From assembly GCA_018350325.1 (NCBI GenBank), contig JAEVLN010000003.1:4230745-4294744 (forward strand): DNA of 64,000 nt. The letters are read 5' to 3'. Positions 38,491 to 50,287 of this stretch are shown here, one piece after another. The notes beneath the pieces were generated by a model. That model worked only from the letters and a program-made list of their open reading frames with translations, made no database searches and was not told the origin of the DNA. A program made the position numbers and the translations under genes. Source of the stretch: Globodera rostochiensis. Lineage: Eukaryota; Nematoda; Chromadorea; Rhabditida; Heteroderidae. Every line of letters starts with the position of its first letter. The first letter of the stretch is position 1.

Positions 38491-40080
38491 TTCACAAAAC
38501 TTGAGTTTCTTAGTAACTAAATAAAAAAGTGAGTTAAAATAATCGGGAGGGAAGCTCTTTCGTCTCCGAAAATCTCCCAACTCTTGTCCAAACAAAAAAT
38601 GGGAATGAATGCGTATCCCGAATACAACCTGCTTTTTTGCTAACTCAGAACCCCACCTAAAACCGAATTCAGACAGTTTATTAGTTTTACTTTTTTTGTT
38701 TTGTTTGAAAAGTCTTTTGTTTATGCACGACGAAAGATCGTGCCGTGTAAATCAATCGATCGATTGAGAGGGAACGGAAGGAAATGGGAGGTGAGAGAAG
38801 TTCGATGTGAGATCGATCGATGGACCGAGGGACCGGTCCCGTTGAGGATGGAGCTGTAAGGATTTGAGTGTTAGGCTAATGGGACGCCCCGGTAGCTCAG
38901 AAGAGCTGCGCTGCCCACGGATTGGGTGGAGGACGTGGGTTCGAGTCCCACCCGGGGCTAACATTTTGCCTATTCTTTACTGAAGCGAAGTCAATTTACC
39001 ATTTCTGTGCGAAGCGGGCCAAACGTCCGTGAGACGCTAGTGGCCAGACGCTAATGACCCTACCCTTTCTGTGCATATCCTTCTTGAGAGCTATCCAATC
39101 GCTTACAAATTACCTCTTGATTACAGAATCAAGAGCTTTCGAATGGTACTAGGTAATTCGAACCATTGTTTTTGCACAATACTTTTCTTTTCCCCGACCT
39201 AGTTGGCATTTTGACAATTTTAGGTTTGGTTGCATTTTGATCGTTGGCAATTCGTCCTGTACGCTCTTTTTTAAGTTTTGTTATTTTCCCTTTTCTCCTC
39301 ACCAGCAGAGCAGGGATGGTCGGAATTCCGATTTCCGACTTTCCGTAAAATGTTGAGACCCCGGAATTCCGATTTCCGAAAAATTATAAGGCCTCGGAAT
39401 TGCGATTTCCGAAATATTTCTGCATTTTTTTTCTTCTTCTCATTTAAAAGCGCTGTTAGGCATGCGTTGGCACTCATCAAATGCGTGCGTTTCATCACAA
39501 CAATCCGTCCTCCCTCCCATCCATCGTTTGCTTTTACACTCCCTCATCTTCACTTCCTCTTTTTCTCTTCTGCTGCTGGTGGTGGTTGGACTCCGTGTGT
39601 GGACGGACATTTCACCGAATAAGCCAAAATGCGGATATTTGGCCAAGGCGTTGTAAAAACGACTCGGCCAAATGGAATCCGTTAGTACTTTTCGGTTTTG
39701 GGGCCACAAATTCAAATTTTAAAAAAGGCGACAAAAAACGTGACGATTGTGCAGAAAGGTTTCCCATAATTTGGACCCATTTGTTGATGTTTTGTTCCAA
39801 ACTGTTGCTTTTATGCCACCAAAGTAGCTTACGCATGCTATTTTGATGTTTATGTAGCTTTAGCGTGTTTGTTGCTTTTTTAAAATTTGAATTTTTGGCC
39901 CAAACCCTAAAAGTACACCAATCCGTTAACTGCTCTGAATACCACACATGTTTTTTACAAATTTGATGAAAACAACGAAAAGAAAATATATTCGGCGAAA
40001 TGTCCGATTTTGGCATGTGCCGATTTTGCAAATAATTTTTTTGATATTTATTTATTTATCGAGCGAGCTAAAAGCGGCAG
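38491..40080. other. Intergenic with repeats
   Basis: Besides the tRNA-like element it holds a GGTCGGAATTCCGATTTCCG repeat (about 39313-39420) and an imperfect inverted repeat spanning about 39605-40020, whose arms share GCCACAAATTCAAATTTTAA-like sequence in opposite orientation. Long open frames there reflect the inverted repeat. No exon is supported. Confidence 0.5.
38886..38958 (+). repeat. tRNA-like sequence, probable tRNA-derived SINE
   Basis: It has a perfect 7-bp acceptor stem (GCCCCGG/CCGGGGC), a plausible D arm (GCTC..GAGC), and a perfect T arm GTGGGTTCGAGTCCCAC with a B box. The anticodon arm is poor: the best stem leaves a loop ACGGATT with C instead of the invariant U at position 33. 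Sequence after the 3' end is shared with a repeat tail at 25618. It is called a SINE or tRNA pseudogene rather than a functional tRNA. Confidence 0.55.
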
Positions 40081-43000
40081 ATGACGCGATATCGGCAACG
40101 AGGAAATCGTCAGTCGGAGACGCAACAAATCCATGGCCATCACGCGCACCAGCATCAGTCGGCTTTTGGCGACAAAAATGACGTCAAATCATCGCACAAT
40201 CATCAGCCGTTGCAACAACAATTCCAAGAAGAATTTGGCGTTGAATTTTTCGCCACGACGGTAACCAAACTCAATAATAATAATAAAAAAACGACAACTT
40301 TTATAAAAAAGGATTTGTGCTAATAATCGAGAATGGTCCCCCCCCCATAATTTTCCAACTTCCCTTAAAATTTAAACCGGGTACTAATTCGAATTTGGTC
40401 GGTAATACTTTGGAAAGTGTCCCCTCTCCTTTTTGAAAAAATAAATTTTGTTTCCAAAGCGATTAAAAAAAGTGTTTCTAGGGCTATTCGGGGGCGTAGC
40501 AGCCGATTCTGATGACCTTCATTTCGACCAATTCCAACAAACTCGAATTCGAACATTGTTTTCGAAATTCTAAAAAATTTTCAAAAATTATTTTGGACTC
40601 AAATCATTCAAAAAGCACAAAATTGCAACAAAAAGGCAAGTAATGATTGAGTCTTGCTTTGAAGGAGTTTTGGTCGAAATGGAGGTTAGAATCGGTCCCC
40701 CAAAACCCCCGAAACATTTAAGAAAAGTTTGTTTTTCAAAAAAAGGGGGAGGGCACCACCCGAAGTACTCCTCTATATTACCAATTGGTCTAAAAGGAGT
40801 TTAATATACGATTTTCTCGACCCCAAAACCCTATAGAAACACGCGTTTTAAGAACAATTTTTTATTCAAAAAATAGGGGGGGGGGACCAGCCCGTACTAT
40901 TACTGGATTTGTTGCTTTCGATTAATTACAAACATTTTTAGAATGAAAATGCAAATGCTTCGCGATACATTTGCATGGCACCAAAAATTGTGAATTTTCT
41001 GCTCTTTCAACTGATTGCCAGCCGCATTTTTCTACTCGTCTTCCAATGCTGCATTAATTGGATTATGGTCGATGCACCAACCGACGCGTTCAAAGGCATT
41101 CCGTCAAAAAACGGTTTATACACGCGGGGGCGGGCGCCAGTTGGCTGGGAAATTTTTTTCAATTTTCTGATGAAATTTGCTAAGAAAATGCTCAAAGAAT
41201 CACTCAAAAGAAGGTTTCCCCCTATTGGGGTTTTAACAAAATTACGGCCTATATACAACACACATTTAGGGTTTATTATTATTTTGAAAAAAAGAATATA
41301 TAAAAAATTCAAATTTTATTGAAATGTTGACAATTTTCGACCATTTATGACTTCTTTGTCAAGCTTTGGTGCAAACAAAATTCTTTTGTAGACTCCACAC
41401 TGCTTGATCGGCTTGTCAAAGGCACGCTAAGCGGCATGAGCTGCTGGGACGCGCGACATTTTCTGCATATTGCCGAGTTTGGCTACCAGTGGGAGAGCAA
41501 TTTGGCATTCTTCCCCCTGTTTCCCGCCCTGCTACGCATTCTTGGCCAACTGTTACAGCAGTTGGTCGGCTCGGCAATGAGTCTCTTCTCCGCTATGCTT
41601 GTTGCCGGAATTGCACTGAACAATGTTCGTGTGTTTACAGTTTTAGAAGGGTTTAAAAGTTTTTGCGAAACGCTTGGCCATTTCTTAAAATTGAAAAATT
41701 TCCAGGTGCTATTTGTGCTGAACGGACTGTTGCTGCTTCAGCTTGCATTGTTGCTGAATGGCGGCAATCAAAAGGAGGCAATTGTGACGGTGTACATGCA
41801 TTGCTGGTACGTAAGCAACAAGAAAATTGGATTTTTTTTTTGCATTTTTGAAACGTTTTTTCAACGGAAAAAAACAACACAATTTAGGCACTTGTAAATC
41901 TCGTTAGGGACTAGAACCAAGGATGGCGCCCTGGGATCCCGGATTTTGAATCACGATATCGTTAAAATTTTACCAAAATCGATTGGTCCATGCTCTAATC
42001 ACAGGGCTTGCAAAAACCTTCCCGAGAGCATTATGACAATTTTTGTTTTTGCAGGATTTTTTGCTATTGAAATTTTTCCTCATTTTGTAGGTGTCCGGCC
42101 AGTATTTTCTATTCCGCCCTTTATTCCGAGTCGGTATACGTCATGTTCACGCAGCTCGGCCTGATTTTCCTCTGCTCGGCGCCCGCTTCTCGTCTCAACC
42201 AGCTGATTGCTTCCCTTATTTTTGCTTTTGCCTTCCTCACCCGTTCCAACGGACTTGCCAACATCGGCTTTGTTGGCTTCCAACTCTTGCTGGACACCAT
42301 CCTGTTCCCGTCGCCGCCAGACGGGCAGCCCGAGTTTCGGGAGTGTTCCTGGAATTTAGCCAGACGGGTTTGTGCAAATGTTCGGGCACACTTTTTTTCC
42401 CCGGATTTTATGAAACCCGGACTACCAGGTTTTGAGGATTCCCCGGATTTTTGATCCGGTCCGGGTCTGATAGAGCTGGGAAAGTCTGGGTACCCGGGCC
42501 CGGATTTTTCAAAATTCCGGTCTCTACTGTGACGCAATTTCATCGATTTGGTCGATGCGCATTCGTCCCTTCTAAATCTGATCGCCGAAAATTTGCTAAA
42601 TTTGTCCAATAAGTTTTTGTTTAAAATATGCTACAATATAGTTGTGCCGAAACGCAATCTTCTTCCTGCTCTGTCTCTCCTTGATGGCGTTACCGGTGCG
42701 CGTGTTTGAGTTCGCTGTGCGTGACAAATTCTGCGCGATGAGTTTCCCAGCGCCGTCGGTGAACGACGCATGGCATTGGGCGGACGATCGTATTGGGCAC
42801 CATTTGCGCAACGCCACAGCGATGGGTTTGGTGCTGCCTGGCGAGTTGGCCAAGTTGCCGTGGTGTAATGAAAGGTGGGTGATGAACATTTTTGTTTCAA
42901 AGCGCTCTTGTTCTATTTCAACATCAAAAAGAAAGTGTTTCAAAAATTAAGCCAGACCTATTAGTGATGATTTGAATCGAATTTTTGGTCACAATTTTTA

Positions 43001-44331
43001 AAAATAAACTGTTATTTGATAATAACAATTCTGATGTTGGCCAAAAAGGCTTCAACATTTTTTCAGCATTTCCCCATTTTCCACTTCTCTGCTGTTGCCT
43101 GCCTTCTACGCTCATGTGCAGCAGAAATACTGGGAGGTGGGTGGGTTAACCAACAACACCTCCAGTAACATAAAAAACCGGGACGGCAAATGACGGCTCG
43201 CCGGGTGCAGTTTTAAAATTTTTTTACCAACATTTGGTGTGATTATTCTAAATTTCATTAAGCAATTAGTTGTCTAACCAGATCTTTGTTTTTTGTTTTT
43301 AATTAAATTTACTAAAAACCATCAAGGTGGGTCTGTTCGCCTATTGGCAGCTGCGCAAGCTCCCGTTGTTCCTGATTGCCGGGCCGACGCTGTGTGTGGC
43401 GCTGTACGGCGTGTTCAGGTGCTGTGTGTTTGGCATTCAATTTCCCCCCCCCCCTTTTGTGCTTTTCTTCAATATCGTTAAAGCGCAAAAATGTTGGGTT
43501 GCTTCTGATTTTGATGATCAGGCACACCATCGGCCTGTTGGCCACCGATCTGCGGCCCGTGCCCGACATTCTTTGCGACCGGCGCTCGTTGGTGCCATTT
43601 GCATTGCACACGCTGTTCCTGGCACTGTCCGGCCTCTTCTTTTACAATGTGGAGGTGGATTGTTTATTATGTTTAGGGTATTTTAATAGTAATTAAATCA
43701 TTGTATCACGAAAGTATTTGGGACTCAAAAACGTCTTGAAACCGGTTACATCTAATGGTATGCAACCGTTTTGTTTTGTTACATTTTGTCTATGGCTAGG
43801 CCCGCATTTAGGGAGGGGGGGGGTGAATCCTCCGCCCGAATTTCTGACACGGCCCAGTTTATGGCATTAACTGATTGGTTACCACACTGACTGATGGATT
43901 GCCCGTGAATTTTTTGGGGCGGGCCCAAAATTTGAATAAGATCTGTCGATGATTATAAAGATGGGTAGGGGGCGGGGTCTGGTCTCCAATTTAGAGTCTC
44001 TAAAATGAGCACCAACCATGTTCAGGTCAGCATCCGCTTGCTATTCTCCACGTCCCCGTTCCTTTACATTGTTCTGGCCAAAATCATATGCGCACAAACG
44101 CCACACATTCAGGAACCAGAAGTCGGTTAATAGTAATTAATTCGCGGAGATTTCTTCTGATCAACAAATTTTTAAATTCATTTTTTCAAGGAGTTGATGC
44201 ATTCCCCACTGCTACCATTTCTGACGGTATATGCAAGTGAAGGATTGCTCAACATGGTGCTGCTCGTCTATCTGTTGGGCTTTTTTATTTTTGGTACGAT
44301 GGCCCATGTGAATTGGTTGCCGTTTGTCTGA
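40081..44331 (+). CDS. GPI mannosyltransferase 2 (PIG-V)
   Basis: Eleven exons in phase: 40081-40260, 40942-41113, 41392-41624, 41706-41806, 42091-42367, 42642-42874, 43067-43136, 43327-43418, 43522-43654, 44026-44121 and 44191-44331; 575 aa. PIG-V adds the second mannose to the GPI precursor in the ER lumen. Motifs are SCWDARHFLHIAEFGYQWE with LAFFPLFPALLR (catalytic loop Asp in WDA), CPASIFYSALYSESVY, FAFLTRSNGLANIG, LPWCNE, HVQQKYWEVGLFAYWQLRKL and the C-terminal GTMAHVNWLPFV. Many hydrophobic helices match a polytopic ER enzyme. The first exon encodes a His/Gln-rich N-terminal extension (HGHHAHQHQ) absent from typical family members, so translation may instead start at the internal Met of exon 2 (ICMAPKIV). 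The donors after exons 3 and 10 (GTTCGT, GTCGGT) were chosen by phase. Confidence 0.9.
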
Positions 44332-44896
44332 AGAGCGCGAAACAAAATTATAAATTAAAAAAAAGGAGACATCGAATTTTGGCCCAAAAAACGCTAATTT
44401 GCTTATCATACGTCTCACATATCACATCACTTTCTTCGCACATTTACATTGTTAATATCTTGCCCAAGTTTTTTCTTCACACATTCCTAATCATTTATAA
44501 AACCATCGCCATATATTTGACATTCTTCTGATTCAAAGGTTGGACAGATTTGAACTTTCTTTCTCCCTGTGATGTTCGAATTTTTGAGATGTTTAAATCA
44601 GAATTTTGGCCAAAAAACAATTAAAGTGTGATCTCCAATCTGCTGGTCCCCATTTGTTTGTGTTATTTTTCTATGCTTTAACGTTCTCTAAGGGCATTTT
44701 CTAGTTGTCTGTCATGAGCTTTATTCAAAAATATTTCCTTTGATTTTTGCCGTTAAAACGCGCACATTCTTTAATTGATTTTCCACTTTTTTTTTGACTT
44801 TGTTGTCTAACTGGCATTTTGATATTTGTTGATTTATATTTTTTTTTGTCGGTTTTTTATGCTTTAAAGATATTCTAATCGGTGCTCTGTGAAAGT
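44332..44896 (+). other. Spacer between PIG-V and the E2 gene
   Basis: 565 bp of T-rich sequence between two genes on the same strand. No exon, clear polyadenylation signal or trans-splice outron motif could be singled out. Confidence 0.4.
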
Positions 44897-46109
44897 ATGG
44901 CCGGAGTTGCTCTGCGACGTCTGATGACCGAATATCGACGTGGGTTGTTTGTTTTTACATCGCGCAAATTTAATTTTCCTCATTTTCAGAGCTTTGCCAA
45001 AATCCCCCCGAGGGCATTGTGGCCGGGCCGGCGGATGAAGACAACTTTTTCGAATGGCACTGTTTGATCTCGGGGCCCGAAGGCACTTGCTTTGAGTACG
45101 GCATTTTCCCCGCAAAACTCACATTTTCTGAGGTGCAGAAAAACGGATTTATTACTTAGGAGACTTGTTTTGCATTCTGTTTTTTAGGATTACCCGCTGA
45201 GTCCGCCCAAAATGCAATTCCTCTGCGATATTTTCCACCCGAACATTTATGCGGACGGCAAAGTCTGCATCAGGTGACGAATTTGGCATAAAAATGTTTG
45301 GTCATTCTCCAGAACCCGGGCTTGAGCACCCACCGATCGAAATCTCGGATCGGTTCGTCAGCTTTACAGACAGCCGAGTATCACAAAAACTTTGGCCGAG
45401 TCTGGACTCCGGCCTAGTTTTTCTGGAACCCGATGTTTTTGAGCAGTTCGTTTTTTGGAATTGTTTTCTGGATTTATTCGGAAATCCCATCGGGCATAGT
45501 TTTGCAAATCCGAATCCGGCTAACTTTTCTACCGGATTTTTTGTATTATGGTAAAACAACAATTTACCTACTTAAAACACTTTATTGCACAAAATTCACG
45601 GTTTAGTGAAATAATTAATCTGTTGCAGCATTTTGCACACCCCCGGCGACGACCCGACCGGCTACGAAACGAGCGCCGAACGATGGTCCCCCGTGCAGTC
45701 TGTGGAAAAGATTCTCATCTCGGTGGTGTCCATGCTGGCGGGTGGGTTTTTGTGGGGTCTTTTCAGAATTATAGGGGAACTTCTACTATAGTAAAATCAA
45801 TACGGCTTTACAATTTGTAACGATCACATTTTTAGAAAAGTGTTTTTGACCATTTTTTACAACAGAACCAAACGACGAAAGCGCAGCAAATGTAAACGCA
45901 GCAAAAATGTGGCGCGATGACCGGGCCCAATTTGATCGGATTGCGCACAATTTGGTGCGCGGCACTTTGGTAAAGGATGGCCTGCGGCGGTTGCAAAAGC
46001 GCCAACAAAAATTGATTGTTTAATTAAGGGATTCCCGGCGAGGAAATTCAACGAAGGCACTGACGGAACAGCAGATGCGGCCGCCGCCGGTACGAGCTCC
46101 TCGGGTTGA
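44897..46109 (+). CDS. ubc-14: Ubiquitin-conjugating enzyme E2 G2 (UBC-14)
   Basis: Six exons in phase: 44897-44939, 44990-45132, 45188-45273, 45629-45741, 45866-45969, 46029-46109; 189 aa. The UBC fold is complete: [63 protein letters not shown], the catalytic Cys in GKVCISILH, the acidic insertion [17 protein letters not shown] diagnostic of the G/R subfamily, and [23 protein letters not shown]2G2 makes Lys48-linked chains in ER-associated degradation. The tail ([23 protein letters not shown]) is longer than in human UBE2G2 (165 aa). Intron 3 (355 nt) carries repeat-like sequence. It follows PIG-V on the same strand. Confidence 0.95.
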
Positions 46110-46602
46110 CGACAAAAAATGGCAGAAATTTGATGCATCTTTTTATTCGAACCGGAGGACGCTTGACGATCGAAAGCGCTAACTTTAATTGTCGAGACTT
46201 GATTCACTAATTTACTAAAAATCTAAGACATTACATTTCTAGGAAAGAATAAATTGTGTAAATTTTTTCGAATTCCCCCTCCCCAAAATGGTTTCATTTT
46301 TGCCTAACATTTGGCGAGATGAAAGAAATATTGAACGGAAAGAATGGAGCTTGGACCGGCCGCCCAGTAGCGCACTTCAAAAACATGCTCAGAAGAAATT
46401 TTGTTAATTTTCGCGGGCTTTTTTGGTGTAAACATTTCGTCAGGAATTATTTATGGCAGCGGCAAAAACGCCGTTAAATTTATCAGAGCAAAAAATATGT
46501 ATACACTCAACTACAATAGTTCTTTCCCTAACAATACATAAAGTATTACTGACAATTTAATATATAGAGAAGATGATCATTCATTTCCTATGCAATTATC
46601 AT

Positions 46603-47963
46603 TTATTGGACAACACGGACAATGAAAAGCTCCTCCTCATTCTTCTTCTTAGCCTTGGCTACAACGGCATTCTTCTTCGCTTCGCCAGTCCCTTTGATGG
46701 CGGCATTTTTACTGTGAATGGAGGGAACGGTGTTTTGCAGCAGCAAGCGGTTGAAGAAAATCTCGAAAAGAGACGTGCACACCAGGGCGGAGCTGAGAAC
46801 CTTAAACACAAATTTATAAACACGACACTTAAAAGAAATTGCCCACCAGAATGATCAGCAGAACCCACAGATTGTCGGGTCGGAAATTGGTGCATTCCCA
46901 GTGCATCGTCCAATTGTGCAACAAAAATGCTGAAATCCAAATGGAATAACACCAGATGATCACACCAAAACCGACACACAGATAGTCGAACAGCTGAATT
47001 TGGGAATTTTAAGCAAAAAGAGAGCTTCCACCAAGGCTCACATGATATTTCGAAGAATTATGTCCCTCCTGTCTCCACGCGTGAAAGAAGTTCACAGTGT
47101 AAACCACGCTTCCGAAACAACACAGAAAAGCCACCATATCAGCAACCATCTCAAAAGGATCAGTTGTGACGCCGTCGAAAGCATTCTTGAAGGCAGAGAC
47201 AATCGACACCTAAATCAATGCTTCTTCAAGCAAAACATTATAAATAAATGCTAACGCGGTAACATTGCCGACGAGTCGGAAATTTTGACGCCATTTCGTC
47301 CATAAAATCGTCAATGAAAATCGGTTGGTCGCTGTTGTTCAGCTTGAACCACTTCTCCAGGTCGGACATGACATCGAGTTTATCCGTCGTGTTCAATCCG
47401 AAGATGGTGAAATCGTTGCAATGTTCAGCCGTGGCAGTGGATTTGACGAACAACTACAATTTAAACAAACGAATTCTTTTGAGAATGCAAGCGAAACACC
47501 TGTGGTGCAGTAAATTGCCCACAAAGTTGATCGAGCAAAAAAAGCGAGATGAGAAGAACAGCAGTGACGATTGTTTGGAACAGCTTGAAGCCGCGGAAGT
47601 CAGGCTATAACTTTTTTTTTAATTCAACCAAATCTAATAAAGAAGATACCATTTGAAAGAAATCTTAGTTTTCAAAGCTATTAGGCTAAGCCTTATTCTT
47701 CTTCATTTAGAGTTTTCGAATGGCATCTTTTGTTTGATTTGGTTGAGTTTAAAAAAAGTTGACTTTGTAAAATTTCGGGGGGCTGCCGTACTTCCATTCG
47801 CAGAACTAAAAAACGGATGATTTTAATGAAGAAAACAATTGAACTCAAAAAGACTTACAACTCCAGCTCCGAAGCCTGCAACAATGGAGAGGAGATTAAC
47901 GCAAATTTTGTCGACGATCGGTGAACGGGCCAAAAAAGTTGAGTTTTGCACAGAAGTCATCAT
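46603..47963 (-). CDS. Multi-TM protein of unknown function
   Basis: Six exons in phase: 47963-47859, 47604-47500, 47453-47256, 47209-47042, 46993-46847 and 46800-46603; 306 aa. Two adjacent Met codons start the protein. Hydrophobic segments occur near residues 20-35, 41-60 (LFQTIVTAVLLISLFLLD), 155-175 (MVADMVAFLCCFGSVVYTV), 193-215 (LFDYLCVGFGVIIWCYSIWI) and 231-255 (WVLLIILVLSSALVCTSLFE). Between TM2 and TM3 lies a hydrophilic region of about 80 residues with two or three Cys and an NTT glycosylation motif. The C terminus is Lys-rich (KAKKKNEEE). No family is recognised. All introns have GT-AG borders. Confidence 0.75.
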
Positions 47964-48039
47964 ATGATGAGAAGTGAGAGATAGTGAGACGAAAGTTTAA
48001 TTAATCATCTATTTAAGTATACTCTATTCCACAAAATTT

Positions 48040-48402
48040 GGGGAGCAGGACGTTTGGGCGCTGCCGGTTGGGCGCCAGACCTTTGAAGTGCCATAACTCT
48101 TCATGGAACCAACCAAACCAAATAAATTTGGTAACAATCGAAAGCTTTTGTTGGGTAGAAAAATATAATTGAAAATTACCACAAAACTTAGGTTTTTGCT
48201 CTTTTAAACCATAACTTTTTAAAGGTTTATATGATCGTTTAGTCCCTGCTAGATAATAGCTTCTAAACATATAGATCTTTCGATTGGTACCAAATTTATT
48301 TAGTTTGGTTGGTTCCATGAAGAGTTATGGCACTTCAAAGGTCTGGCAACGGCGGCGCCCAAACAGCGGCGCCCAAACGTCGGCGCCGCCCAAACGTTCC
48401 CC
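48040..48402. repeat. Foldback element with GGGCGCC motifs
   Basis: Left arm GGGGAGCAGGACGTTTGGGC and right arm GCCCAAACGTTCCCC are inverted. The inner arms contain TGCCATAACTCTTCATGGAA and its complement around 48090-48330. Related half-copies follow at about 48450-48650. Confidence 0.8.
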
Positions 48403-49941
48403 ACTCAAAACTTGATAGCCTGGGACTGGAGTGCCCTTTTTGTGGGGGAGTCGTTCAACTGGCCGCCAGAGACGTTTGAAGTACAATAACTTTTCTTGGG
48501 ACCAACCAACCTAAACAAATTTGATACTAATCGAAAGCTTTAGTTGGGGAAACATATAGAGCTTTGATTGATACCAAATTTATTTAGTTTGGTTGGCTCC
48601 AAGAAGAGTTATGACACTTTAAGTGACGCTGGCGCCCAGTCGTGAGCGCCCAGTTGACCCCAATCGTTTTTGCGGAGACTCAGTTGTCCACAGCTTATGA
48701 ATAGGGATAGGATTTTGGTAGGGACCGGTGCCGGGCCGGATTTTTCCGGGTCCGGAACGAAATCCCAAAGGTCGAATAAATGAATTCAATTTGAAGTATG
48801 CTCCTAATTACGTATTACGCGGGCTTTTTATGCACCATCAAGACTTAAAGCTTGTATAAATACAACAGTAATAAATATCAACACTATAACTTACGCCCCA
48901 ATAGATTTGGAAATAGCAGATTTGCACGCGTGGTCAAGTGGAATTCAAAAATGTTGGCCATTTTGTTTCTGAGCTCTCTGAAAAAAATTAGGCAAATCGG
49001 TGTTTTTAATCAAAAATTCTTGTTATCGATGTGTGTCCAACTCGGTTTCTGCTGTAACTCTGTTTTTTGCTATGACATAACGCCAAAGCCCAATGCCATA
49101 TTTAATCGGTATTTCCTTCGTTAAGTTATAGTGATCAAATATTAAACAACAATAGTCGATCACGCGTATAACGCAGTTTTGAACAATTTTTGAAAATTAA
49201 GGAAAAACGACTTTTTTGTTTTAAGTAACTAACTCCAAAGCCGGATAGAATAACTGGGGAAACATTAGGGTTCGTTAGGCTTAGGCCTAAGCCACCCTGG
49301 CTTGGGGTTCGGTAGGCTTAGGCCTAAGCTAACTTAGGTTTAGGCTTAGGCTTAGGCCTAAGCCACCCTGGCTTGGGGTTCGGTAGGCTTAGGCCTAAGC
49401 TAACTTAGGTTTAGGCTTAGGCCTAAGCCACCCTGGCTTGGGGTTCGGTAGGCTTAGGCCTAAGCTAACTTAGGTTTAGGCCTGCTTAGCTTAGGTATTA
49501 CTCGTAGATTCAATTCCGTTCATTCTTAAATTGTAAGATACGGTAAAAAAACTAGGTTGGCATAAAATGCGCAGAAAGAATGTAGAAATGGACAAACAAA
49601 ACAGAAAGTTATAAAGAAAAAAAAAACTTTTAGAATGAAGATTCTACAGTTTTTCGCGTTAATTCAATTAAGATTTACTATTTAAGCATTTTACATGGGA
49701 TTTCGGCTTAGTACATATCACACCCCCGATTATAACCGCATTCCTTGGATCAGTTTCCGTAAAATGCACCAAAATTTAATTTTAAATTTAGAGAATTCGG
49801 TTTTTTATAAAAACAAATTTAGTGTATAACAAATCATAACATAACAACAACGAATACGACGCACAACAAAAATAGGCAATAAAAGAAATCTCAAAAAAGA
49901 TTTGAATAAGCAACCAGCAAACACATCGAACAGTCGTCGTT
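48403..49941. other. Repeat-dominated intergenic region
   Basis: Degenerate copies of the foldback at 48040 lie at about 48450-48650, a GGACCGGTGCCGGGCC block near 48722, telomere-like repeats at 49261-49495, and AT-rich DNA to 49941. No exon is supported. Confidence 0.6.
49261..49495. repeat. Telomere-like TTAGGC and CCACCCTGGCTTGGGG repeats
   Basis: Three units of about 70 bp alternate GTAGGCTTAGGCCTAAGC, AACTTAGGTTTAGGC and CCACCCTGGCTTGGGGTTCG. TTAGGC occurs in up to three consecutive copies, with many TTAGGCCTAA inversions. The same composite repeat occurs at 35057-35167 in inverted orientation. Confidence 0.85.
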
Positions 49942-50287
49942 TTACTTCAGAGACGCGATGAGAACCTTCAGACGGTTGTCGCATTTGGTGAGAAAGTTGA
50001 CGCATCCGTTGTATCCTAATTTATTAAATTCAATTTTTTATTTTTAAAATTTGGTTAAAAAGATGTGATAATTTTTATTCATTAAAGAAAATATATATAT
50101 ATGTATTGAAGAATTTTCATTTAATCGTTCGAGACTTATAACTCAAAAACTTACGATTCTGACACATTATGGCCTCGCCGTCGAATTGGTCCCGCAAAAG
50201 TTGGCCCAGCCCCTGCACCATTCCTTTCAAACGCGGCAAGTCCTTGTTCAGCCAGCTGTCCAACGCCGCCTTCGGCATGGCCAACGC

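Noticed and set aside
38886..38958. Functional tRNA gene
   Set aside because: The anticodon loop lacks the invariant U33 and has a weak stem, and the flank is shared with another repeat copy, so a SINE or pseudogene is favoured.
39600..39660. Signal or effector exon
   Set aside because: Short hydrophobic stretches here are frame by-products of T-rich sequence without donor sites.
39612..40031. 139-codon minus-strand frame
   Set aside because: It spans an imperfect inverted repeat and lacks conserved motifs.
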